From assembly GCA_021794275.1 (NCBI GenBank), contig JAJYRD010000027.1:23575-87574 (forward strand): DNA of 64,000 bases. Reading direction: 5' to 3'. The position numbers and the translations under genes are program-made. This DNA is from Pseudomonadota bacterium. GTDB taxonomy: Bacteria > Pseudomonadota > Gammaproteobacteria > Acidiferrobacterales > Acidiferrobacteraceae. Every line of letters begins with the position of its first letter. Within the stretch, counting starts at the first letter, position 1. The notes beneath the pieces are model-generated. The model searched no databases, was not told the origin of the DNA, and saw only the letters and a program-made list of their open reading frames with translations. Below, piece after piece: positions 39,715-47,467 of this stretch.

Positions 39715-39744
39715 TCCTACACCCGTCCTACGTGGGTCCTACAC
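39715..39744 (+). repeat. TCCTACAC/TCCTACGT direct repeats at exact 11-bp spacing (putative integrase arm-type sites, left)
   Basis: motif starts at 39715, 39726, 39737. Confidence 0.6.
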
Positions 39745-39756
39745 GGAGGAACGCCT

Positions 39757-40955
39757 ATGAAGATCACCAAGCGGACAGTAGACGCCCTGATACCCCCGGA
39801 GAAGGGCTACGCGCTCCACTGGGACGATGAGATCAAAGGCTTTGGGGTCCGCATCACGGAGAGTGGTGCGTGCTCCTTCGTGCTGGAGAAGAGCATCAGC
39901 GGCAAGCATCGGCGCATGACGCTCGGCCGGTATGGCGATGTCACCGTGGAATAAGCCCGCACGGACGCCAAGGTGAAGGCCGGACTCATCGCATCGGGGG
40001 GCGATCCGGTAGCGGACAAGCGCCGTGCCCGCGCTGCCGAGGTGAAGCTTGGGGAGGCCCTGGCCGATTACTTTACGTCGCGCAAGAATCTCAGCCCCAA
40101 GACCGTGCATGACATGCGGGCGACTCTTGAGTGGGGCTGCCCGATCTGGCTGACCCTGCCCACGGCCCGGATCACGCGCACCATGGTCGAGCGCCGCCAT
40201 AGGGAGTTAGGCGAGAAGGGACACGGGGGGCCGCGAATAAGTGGGGGCGCTATCTGCGGGCACTCCTGAACTTTGCGGCCAGTAAGTACACCGATGCCGA
40301 GGGGCAACCCATTCTCACGGATAACCCCGTCAAGGTGCTATCGAGCACGCGGGCTTGGTACCGCGTGGAGCGCCGCCAAAGCGTGATCCAGCCGCACCAA
40401 CTGGCCGCATGGTGGGGGGCCGTGCAGGGTCTACGAAATACCACTCACCGCGACTACTTCATAACCCTGCTACTCACTGGCCTACGCAAAGAAGAAGCCC
40501 GCACGCTGCAATGGGCGGACGTGGATTTTCAGGCTCGGACGCTCACCGTCCATGGCACCAAGAACCACTCAAGCCACACCCTGCCCATGGGTCCATATCT
40601 CGCAAGCCTACTCAATGCCCGCGAGCGCCTGGGGCCTTCGGTATTCACGTCCACGCAAGGCCAGATCGGCAACCTGCGCTACAGCCTGGAGGGGATCGCC
40701 AAGGCATCAGGCGTCAAGTTCATGATCCATGACATGAGACGCACCTTTGCGACTCTCGCGGAGTCTCTGGACGTACCGAGCTACGCCCTAAAACGCCTGA
40801 TGAACCACAAGACCCAAGGGGACGTGACCGGGGGCTATCTCGTAATCACCACGGAACGGCTGCGGGCACCCATGGAGAAGATCGAGGACTTCGTATTGAA
40901 GGCGGCCAAGATACGGGAAAGCGCCGAGATCGTGGCCCTGGACCGGGCTTTGTGA
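39757..40955 (+). pseudogene. tyrosine recombinase/integrase (DUF4102 N-terminus), disrupted
   Basis: MKITKRTVDALIPPEKGYALHWDDEIKGFGVRITESGACSFVLEK ... MTLGRYGDVTVE*ARTDAK; C-terminal GLRKEEARTLQWADVD, HDMRRTFATLAESL, LMNHKTQGDVTGGYL; in-frame TAA at 39952 and frameshift at G-run 40225-40230. Confidence 0.9.
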
Positions 40956-40969
40956 CTCCGAAAAGGGGC

Positions 40970-41010
40970 TTGGCGCGACTCCCTATACGTCTTATACTGT
41001 AACCTATAAG
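40970..41010 (+). promoter_or_regulatory. sigma70-like promoter with overlapping palindromic operator upstream of higB
   Basis: TTGGCG (40970-40975), 17-nt spacer, TATACT (40993-40998); CTTATA-8-TATAAG inverted repeat at 40991-41010. Confidence 0.5.
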
Positions 41011-41018
41011 GTGGCGGC

Positions 41019-41297
41019 ATGATCCAGAGCTTCCGGCATAAGGGTCTCAAGCTGTTCTATGAGACGGGCAGTAAGGCCGGGATAGTCGCCGACCATGCCA
41101 AACGGCTGCGCGTGCTTCTCGCCCGCCTGGACGCTGCAAGCAAGCCCGAGGACATGAATCTGCCGGGAGCGCGCCTACACCCATTGAGCGGCGAGTGGCG
41201 CGGTTACTGGGCGGTCAACGTGTCGGGCAACTGGCGGTTGATCTTTCGGTTCGAGGGGGCGGAAGCCCATGACGTGGATTACCGCGATTATCATTGA
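41019..41297 (+). CDS. higB: HigB-like RelE-superfamily toxin
   Basis: [22 protein letters not shown]... [40 protein letters not shown]. Confidence 0.9.
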   Translation: MIQSFRHKGLKLFYETGSKAGIVADHAKRLRVLLARLDAASKPEDMNLPGARLHPLSGEWRGYWAVNVSGNWRLIFRFEGAEAHDVDYRDYH

Positions 41298-41308
41298 AGG
41301 AGCTTGTT

Positions 41309-41581
41309 ATGATGCATAATCCTCCCCATCCTGGCGAAGTCATACGTGAGCTCTGCTTGGAACCCTTGGGTTTGTCAGTTACGGCGGCTGCCGAGGCGCT
41401 GGGCGTGACGCGCAAGGCACTCTCCGAGATCCTGAACGGGCATACCGGGATCGCCCCGACCATGGCCCTGCGGCTTTCTCTGGCATTTGGTGGCAGCGCC
41501 GAAAGCTGGCTCATGCAGCAGGCGCAATACGACCTTTGGCGGGTAGGCAAGAATCCGCCCAAGGTTCGACGTATCGCATAA
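41309..41581 (+). CDS. higA: HigA-like XRE-family antitoxin
   Basis: [73 protein letters not shown]. Confidence 0.92.
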   Translation: MMHNPPHPGEVIRELCLEPLGLSVTAAAEALGVTRKALSEILNGHTGIAPTMALRLSLAFGGSAESWLMQQAQYDLWRVGKNPPKVRRIA

Positions 41582-41588
41582 TAGACCC

Positions 41589-42377
41589 ATGGTCCACGTC
41601 GCCGATCTCCCTGACCGTGTGCCGGGCGAGTGCGTCTGGCGCGACCGCCTGCCGGACGTTGACCCTGAATTGCTCGCGGCACTCAACCGAAGCGGCAAGA
41701 ACCGCGTAGACAATTTCCTCGTTCTCGCTTTCCGAGATATAGACCGGGGCCGCGTAAAGGGCCTGACGTGGCCGGCCGGCTGGAAGAACGGGGCCGGGCA
41801 CCCCGTCAAGCGATTGGCCGATCACATGGACATGTTCCAGAGAGAGGGATACGAAAGCGCACGGCGCATGCGTGACACCTTGCCGGAGCTGCGGCGCATC
41901 ATAGCAAGCCTCAAGAAGGCCGAGACGGCCCTTGAGTCGGTACCGGCCCGCCCTGGCGCGCCCCTGTCCCACCTGCGGGCGACTCAAGGGAGCCCGTGGA
42001 CGCCGTGGGAACTGCAAACGACGCTCCAGACGCCAAACCGCGACCATCTGCCCGCCCTGCGCGTCATCATTGAGCGGACGCAGAAACTGTACAACGAGAC
42101 AAAGCGCGGCCCCATAAAACGCTTCGCGGAGCGGTTTATCCTCGTTCGCAACATACCCCGTAGACTGATGCGCGAGCAACGCGTCCTGGCGCTCGCGTAT
42201 CTGGTTAAAGCCTACCATCTCGATACCGGACGGATACCAACCCTCGTTAGCGAGGACTGGCAACGCGCCCCCGCCAAAGGCAGCTTTGATGCCTATCTAT
42301 CAACGTTCTGTTGTCTCGCGATTGTGCCCGAGGGCGCTATGCGCGAGCTATTCAAGCACCACAAGCCCCAACCCTAA
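41589..42377 (+). CDS. 262-aa protein of unknown function, third gene of the higBA operon
   Basis: ATG 7 nt after higA stop, same strand, within the integrated element; no family recognised. Confidence 0.65.
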   Translation: MVHVADLPDRVPGECVWRDRLPDVDPELLAALNRSGKNRVDNFLVLAFRDIDRGRVKGLTWPAGWKNGAGHPVKRLADHMDMFQREGYESARRMRDTLPELRRIIASLKKAETALESVPARPGAPLSHLRATQGSPWTPWELQTTLQTPNRDHLPALRVIIERTQKLYNETKRGPIKRFAERFILVRNIPRRLMREQRVLALAYLVKAYHLDTGRIPTLVSEDWQRAPAKGSFDAYLSTFCCLAIVPEGAMRELFKHHKPQP

Positions 42378-42488
42378 CCCTCGCGGCACTGTCAGATTTC
42401 GGGCACTTTTTGCCAAAAGTGGCCCCGTGTTACGACACCCGCCTTCCGGCATGCTCACCCCTGACTTCAAACAAACAGGGGTATCGAA

Positions 42489-42728
42489 ATGTTACAGCAA
42501 GCACTATCTGCCACATTATCCGCCATTGAACCCGACGCGCTTTACACCCAACTTGAGTTAGCCCCGGTCCTGCGTAAGTCGATTGCCTGGTTCGAACGGA
42601 GCCGCTGGGCGGGCACTGGCCCTGCGTATGTAAAGGTCGGTCGCCAGCCTCTCTATCGCGGCTCCGATGTTTTGGCGTGGCTAGATTCGCGCACTCGCGT
42701 ATCGACCTCGGATCAGGGGGCCGCATGA
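42489..42728 (+). CDS. AlpA/excisionase-type helix-turn-helix DNA-binding protein
   Basis: YTQLELAPVLRKSIAWFERSRWAGTGPAYVKVGRQPLYRGSDVLAWLDSRT. Confidence 0.75.
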   Translation: MLQQALSATLSAIEPDALYTQLELAPVLRKSIAWFERSRWAGTGPAYVKVGRQPLYRGSDVLAWLDSRTRVSTSDQGAA

Positions 42729-42926
42729 GCGCCCGCACGGCTCGCCGAAAGGTGGCGGTGATCCTGTTTCGGATCGCTAACCTCCTTCGCCCAAGAAGTC
42801 ACCGCTTCGTAAGAAGCCGGGCGCGAAGAAGGTCGGCCGCAATACCAAGACGAGCACGGGATTTTATTGACGTTTCTTAACCTTTCTTAACCTTCGGTAG
42901 CACTTCGGGATAAAGGCGCGGTGCTA

Positions 42927-43166
42927 TTAACGAATGTTAACTTTTGTGTACGTCCCAGCCCGTTTCACGGCAGCCGGCGATACGCCGTGTGCCGTGGCGA
43001 GACGGTCGGCGGTATCTGGCAAGCAAGGATCAAGTTGAGCTTTGCTTGATCCACCGATAGCACCCGCTTCGGCCTTTGTTTTCTTCGCCCGGTTATACCG
43101 TCTGCCAAGCAAGAGCTTGAAGGCGTCGGGGGTGAGATTGCAGCGCCCCAACTGATTGGCATCCAT
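42927..43166 (-). pseudogene. C-terminal fragment of plasmid/phage ParB-like-type protein
   Basis: DANQLGRCNLTPDAFKLLLGRRYNRAKKTKAEAGAIGGSSKAQ...TADRLATAHGVSPAAVKRAGTY; no intact N-terminus. Confidence 0.55.
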
Positions 43167-43512
43167 CCAGTCTAGCCGCCAACTGTTGCCAACGGCTGGA
43201 CTGGGTTTTGGTGACGCCGAGATCGGATAGGGTTGGGGGTGGATTAGCAGAAACCGGTAGCACCGTGCTACCGGTTTTCTCGGTGGGTCTTCCCCCCTCA
43301 GCCTTCACCGCCGCCGCCAGTAACTCCCCGGCCCGTCGTTCGGCGCGAACCTTAATCTCCGTGGCCCAAGCGAGCAATCCCGTGGAGCGGCCTTTTCGTA
43401 TCGTATCAACCGTATCGTAGCGTAGCGTATCAATCGTATCGTATCGGACGAATCCCAGCGGTAGCGGTATGGTCGGCGTCTCTGGCCGCACCCTGGCCAA
43501 GGTGGAGCGCAT
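43093..43512 (-). pseudogene. N-terminal fragment of a phage/plasmid-type protein, frame-shifted into the downstream fragment
   Basis: EIKVRAERRAGELLAAAVKAEGGRPTEKTGSTVLPVSANPPPTLSDLGVTKTQSSRWQQLAA then out of frame with 42927..43166. Confidence 0.5.
43397..43447. repeat. GTATC-rich imperfect tandem array
   Basis: cgtatcgtatcaaccgtatcgtagcgtagcgtatcaatcgtatcgtatcgg. Confidence 0.7.
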
Positions 43513-43537
43513 CGAGCGCGAGGGGGTGCCGGAGGTA

Positions 43538-43668
43538 TTTCAGATAGGTTTCGGACAGGTTTCTGACAGGGCGCCAGAATCCATAAGCGTAATCAAATCA
43601 ATGGTGTAGCGCTAACAACTCTCACGATTTCCGACAGGGTGTCGGCATGATTTCCGATAGGGTATCGG
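43538..43668. repeat. five iteron-like TTTCNGAYAGG repeats, last two extended into palindromes
   Basis: starts at 43538, 43549, 43560 (contiguous 11-mers), 43628, 43651; CCGACA-GGG-TGTCGG and CCGATA-GGG-TATCGG. Confidence 0.75.
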
Positions 43669-43761
43669 ATATTTTTATGAGCGGTGGGGGCAGGGCGAAG
43701 GCCGAGCACAGCGGTACCGGCACAGGCTGGCCGATCCGTGGGCAAATATCCCCGAAATCGC

Positions 43762-43787
43762 TCCTACGTCCTACACTGGTCCTACAC
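43762..43787 (+). repeat. TCCTACGT/TCCTACAC repeats (putative integrase arm-type sites, right)
   Basis: motif starts at 43762, 43769, 43780. Confidence 0.6.
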
Positions 43788-43833
43788 TGAAAAACTGGCT
43801 CTTCGGTGAATCGCTGTAAGTCATTGATTTATA

Positions 43834-43909
<76 letters not shown>

Positions 43910-43955
43910 TTGGTGGCCCGCTACTATAACCGTTGGGCCACGGAAAATGAAGGCT

Positions 43956-44390
43956 TCAGGCGACCGTCTCGGCCGCGGGGCGCAACCGCACGATCACCTC
44001 CACCCCCTCCACCTCCGTCCCCTGGGGCAGGGGCGGAAGGCCGTCGACCGACATCGTGTGCTCCTCTATATCGAAGAGTTCACCGGTTTCGACGTTGTAG
44101 AAGTGGTGATGGGGCGCCGTATTCGAGTCGTAGACCACCCGGTTCGGGTCGATCACGACCTCGCGTATGAGGCCTTTTTCGGCGAACACGCCGAGGGTGT
44201 TATAGACCGTGGCCTTGGAGACGTGCGATCCATCGCGGTTCACGAGCCGAAAAACGTCCTCGGCTGCCATGTGTATCCGCCGATGCAAGAGAAGCCGCGC
44301 GATATCGACCCGCTGAGCCGTGGGATTGATCCCGCGGTCGCGCAATAGATCCGCCAACTCCTGACTCGTGTGGTCCTGAAAAGCTCTCAC
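43956..44390 (-). CDS. Fur-family transcriptional regulator
   Basis: GINPTAQRVDIARLLLHRRIHMAAEDVFRLV...VSKATVYNTLGVFAEKGLIREV; HHHF motif. Confidence 0.9.
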   Translation of the reverse strand: MRAFQDHTSQELADLLRDRGINPTAQRVDIARLLLHRRIHMAAEDVFRLVNRDGSHVSKATVYNTLGVFAEKGLIREVVIDPNRVVYDSNTAPHHHFYNVETGELFDIEEHTMSVDGLPPLPQGTEVEGVEVIVRLRPAAETVA

Positions 44391-44394
44391 GACT

Positions 44395-45507
44395 TTATTT
44401 TAGCACAGGGGCATCGCGCGCGCCCTCCGCTACCCGGTCCAAGCCGTAGGGGCGCGGGTCGAGGGTCCCGTCCCGCTCCAGAACGAGATCGGCCGCGAGG
44501 CGGGCCGAGGCGGGCGCGAGCACGATCCCGTTCCGGAAGTGCCCCGTGCTTACGAAAAGCCCTCGAATCTCCGGATGCTCCCCGATGAAGGGGACCCCGT
44601 CGGGCGACGAGGGCCGCAGGCCCGCCCACTGGTGGGTGACAGGGTACGCGGCCAGTTCAGGCCAGATGCCATGGGCGGCGGCGATCAAGTCATCCCGTGC
44701 CACCTCGGTCGTTTCCTTCACGAAGCCCACGCTCTCCATGGTGCTCCCGACGAGGACCGCCCCATCGCGCCGCGGCACCAGGTAGCGGCCGCCCTTCAGG
44801 ATCATGGGCTTAAGAAACCCTGGCGGTGTCTGGATGACAATCATCTGCCCCCGCATCGGCCGCACCGGCAAGGCAAGACCGTACCGTTCGAGGAGGCTGC
44901 GCGTCCACGCCCCGCCGCACACGACGACCCGGGAGACCGCGATCGTCTCCCCGTTCACCACAAGCCCCGTGAGGCGCTCGCGCTCGCGGGTGACGCCCTC
45001 GACCATAGTCTCTTCATGAATCGCAATCTTCAGTATACGAAGCTCCGCCTCCAAGGCACGCAGGAGGCGCGGGCTGCGCACATGGGCCACGGCCGGCATC
45101 CAGAAGCCTGCCCCGTCGACACCGCGATCGGGGCAGATCTCGCCGAGGCTCTTGGGCTCGAGCGACACCGTGAAGTGATCGGCCCAGCGCCGCGCCTCGG
45201 TCCCCTCGTCCTCGCCCAGGCGCATGAGGCCCGAGGGCGTCCATTCCGGGTCGATGCCAGTAGAGCGCGCCAAGGACTCGCAGAGGGCCGGATAGGCCTC
45301 CATGCTCGGCTGCGCGAGACGCGTGACGGGGTCGGGATAACGCCAGGGATGCAGGGGCGACAATATGCCACCGGCCGCCCACGAGGCCTCGCGCCCAAGG
45401 TGCCCCTGCTCGAAAAGCCGGACTTCGTGACCCGCCAGGGCCAGTTCACGGGCGGTCAAGAGGCCTATGACGCCGCCTCCCACGACAACGATCGGACGGG
45501 TTCGCAC
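44395..45507 (-). CDS. thiO: glycine oxidase ThiO-like FAD-dependent oxidoreductase
   Basis: IVVVGGGVIGLLTARELALAGHEVRLFEQGHLGREASWAAGGILSPLHPWRYPD. Confidence 0.88.
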   Translation of the reverse strand: MRTRPIVVVGGGVIGLLTARELALAGHEVRLFEQGHLGREASWAAGGILSPLHPWRYPDPVTRLAQPSMEAYPALCESLARSTGIDPEWTPSGLMRLGEDEGTEARRWADHFTVSLEPKSLGEICPDRGVDGAGFWMPAVAHVRSPRLLRALEAELRILKIAIHEETMVEGVTRERERLTGLVVNGETIAVSRVVVCGGAWTRSLLERYGLALPVRPMRGQMIVIQTPPGFLKPMILKGGRYLVPRRDGAVLVGSTMESVGFVKETTEVARDDLIAAAHGIWPELAAYPVTHQWAGLRPSSPDGVPFIGEHPEIRGLFVSTGHFRNGIVLAPASARLAADLVLERDGTLDPRPYGLDRVAEGARDAPVLK

Positions 45508-45528
45508 GAGTAGACTCTCACATGTCAG

Positions 45529-45554
45529 GCCCCCCGCAAGACGTCACGGGGGGC
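45529..45554. terminator. 8-bp perfect inverted repeat between thiO and ispH copy 2
   Basis: GCCCCCCG-caagacgtca-CGGGGGGC. Confidence 0.35.
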
Positions 45555-45588
45555 GGGGCTTTGGACCTTTGCCTTCAGGTCCCCGGTA

Positions 45589-46530
45589 TTACGAGCGACG
45601 CGTGGCGGCCCGCGCCAAGGCCTTGGGTAGCGAGAAGACCACGGTCTCGGCGGGCCCCTCCTCTTCCTGCACCAAACGCGCGCCCCACTCCCCCAAGCGA
45701 CGTATCACTGCCTCCACGGCATGTTCGGGCGTCGAAGCGCCCGCAGTAATGCCCACGGCACTGCTTTGCGTAAACCAGGCGCACTCCAGCCCCTCGGCCC
45801 CCTCCACGAGGTAGGCCGGCACCCCCATGCTTTCGGCGAGCTCGCGTAGACGGTTGGCATTGGAGCTGTGCGCGGAGCCCACCACCACCACGACATCGCA
45901 GTGGCGGGCCAGCGTGCGCACCGCGTCCTGGCGGTTCTGGGTCGCGTAGCAGATATCATCGGTGCGCGGGCCCCGGGCCTCCGGGAAGCGCGCGCGCAGC
46001 ACTTCTATGAGGCGCGCCGTGTCCTCAACGGACAAGGTGGTCTGCGTGACATAAGCAACGCGCGCCGGATCCTTCACAGGCACCGTGGCAAGATCATCCT
46101 CGGTCTCGATCAGATAAACTCCGTCACTGACCTGCCCCAGAGTCCCCTCGACCTCCGGATGCCCCGCGTGACCAATCAAGAGACATTCGTGGCCGGCCTC
46201 CCGCCAGCGGATGACCTCCCTGTGAACCTTGGAGACCAGGGGGCAGGTGGCGTCGAACACCGTGAGTTCGCGCTCGCGCGCCGCCTCGGTCACAGCGCGG
46301 GCCACGCCGTGGGCACTGAACACCACGCGCGCCCCCGCCGGCACATCCGCCAGATCCTCGACGAATACCGCGCCTTGCGCGCGCAAGCCCTCGACAACAG
46401 TCTTATTGTGGACCACCTCGTGCCGCACATACACCGGCGCCCCGAACTCCTCCAACGCGCGCTCGACTGTCGCTATGGCCCGTTCCACGCCTGCGCAGAA
46501 GCCCCTCGGATTTGCGACATAGATCCTCAT
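45589..46530 (-). CDS. ispH: IspH (copy 2)
   Basis: [40 protein letters not shown]. Confidence 0.96.
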   Translation of the reverse strand: MRIYVANPRGFCAGVERAIATVERALEEFGAPVYVRHEVVHNKTVVEGLRAQGAVFVEDLADVPAGARVVFSAHGVARAVTEAARERELTVFDATCPLVSKVHREVIRWREAGHECLLIGHAGHPEVEGTLGQVSDGVYLIETEDDLATVPVKDPARVAYVTQTTLSVEDTARLIEVLRARFPEARGPRTDDICYATQNRQDAVRTLARHCDVVVVVGSAHSSNANRLRELAESMGVPAYLVEGAEGLECAWFTQSSAVGITAGASTPEHAVEAVIRRLGEWGARLVQEEEGPAETVVFSLPKALARAATRRS

Positions 46531-46549
46531 ACTCGCTCCTCGGAGACGC

Positions 46550-46987
46550 TCAGTTGCCCCCGACCGCCACGACATCGACATCGAATATCAGATCGTGGCC
46601 GGCAAGGGGATGACTGAAGTCAACCTCGACACCCGCCTCCGCCACCGCCACCACCTGTCCCATGGCCTCGCGGCCATCAGGCAGTGTAAAGCTAAACGCC
46701 ATGCCTGGGATAAGATCAATGTCCACCGGGAAGTCCTCGCGCGGCAGGATCTCGCGGGCATTATCCTCTTTCTCCCCATAAGCGTCCGCGGCGGCTACGA
46801 AGAAGCGGCCGCGCTCACCCGCAGCTAGCCCCACAAGGCAGCGCTCGAGCCCCTCCGGCAGATCGCTGCGCCCTATGACCACCTCCCAGGGCGCCTCATG
46901 CGGCTCGGTCCCCTCGACGCGAGTCCCATCGGCGAGCGACAAGATGAATCGTAGTGCCACCCGCGACCCGAAGCCGATCCGCGCCAC
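46550..46987 (-). CDS. fkpB: FKBP-type peptidyl-prolyl isomerase (SlpA/FkpB)
   Basis: [22 protein letters not shown]...[18 protein letters not shown]. Confidence 0.9.
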   Translation of the reverse strand: MARIGFGSRVALRFILSLADGTRVEGTEPHEAPWEVVIGRSDLPEGLERCLVGLAAGERGRFFVAAADAYGEKEDNAREILPREDFPVDIDLIPGMAFSFTLPDGREAMGQVVAVAEAGVEVDFSHPLAGHDLIFDVDVVAVGGN

Positions 46988-46993
46988 GCGCAG

Positions 46994-47467
46994 TTACTCC
47001 TTTTTCGCCGTGCCGCGCTGCCCGCGCCAGGCGTCGACGCCAAGGAGCACAGCCCCGACCGTGATCGCGCTGTCGGCCAGATTGAAGGTGTACCAGTGCC
47101 AGGCGCCGATGTGGAAATCGATGAAGTCCACCACCTCGCCCAGCCGCACGCGATCGGCAAGATTACCGGCAGCACCGCCCAGGATCAGCATCAGCGCAAT
47201 CGCGGTCAGGCGGTCGCGGCGGCCGCCACGGGCGAGAAAAACGATGATGGCGGCGACGATCGCCACGGCCACGGCGATGAAAAAGGCGTTTTGCCAGCCG
47301 TCAGCGTTACTTAGAAAACCGAACGCGGCCCCGCGGTTGTAGACCAACACCAAATTCAGAAAGCCCGTGAGATGGACGGGCGCCTGCGCCAGATACTGGA
47401 CAGCCAAGACCTTGGTCCATTGATCGAGCGCGAATACAGCTACCGCAATTAGGAGATAGCCGAGCAC
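46994..47467 (-). CDS. lspA: lipoprotein signal peptidase
   Basis: ALDQWTKVLA, VYNRGAAFGFL, GGAAGNLADRVRLGEVVDFIDFH. Confidence 0.96.
   Translation of the reverse strand: MLGYLLIAVAVFALDQWTKVLAVQYLAQAPVHLTGFLNLVLVYNRGAAFGFLSNADGWQNAFFIAVAVAIVAAIIVFLARGGRRDRLTAIALMLILGGAAGNLADRVRLGEVVDFIDFHIGAWHWYTFNLADSAITVGAVLLGVDAWRGQRGTAKKE

Noticed and set aside
43397-43668. CRISPR array considered for the short repeats
   Set aside because: Repeats are 11-23 bp, degenerate and without unique spacers of regular length; no cas genes nearby.
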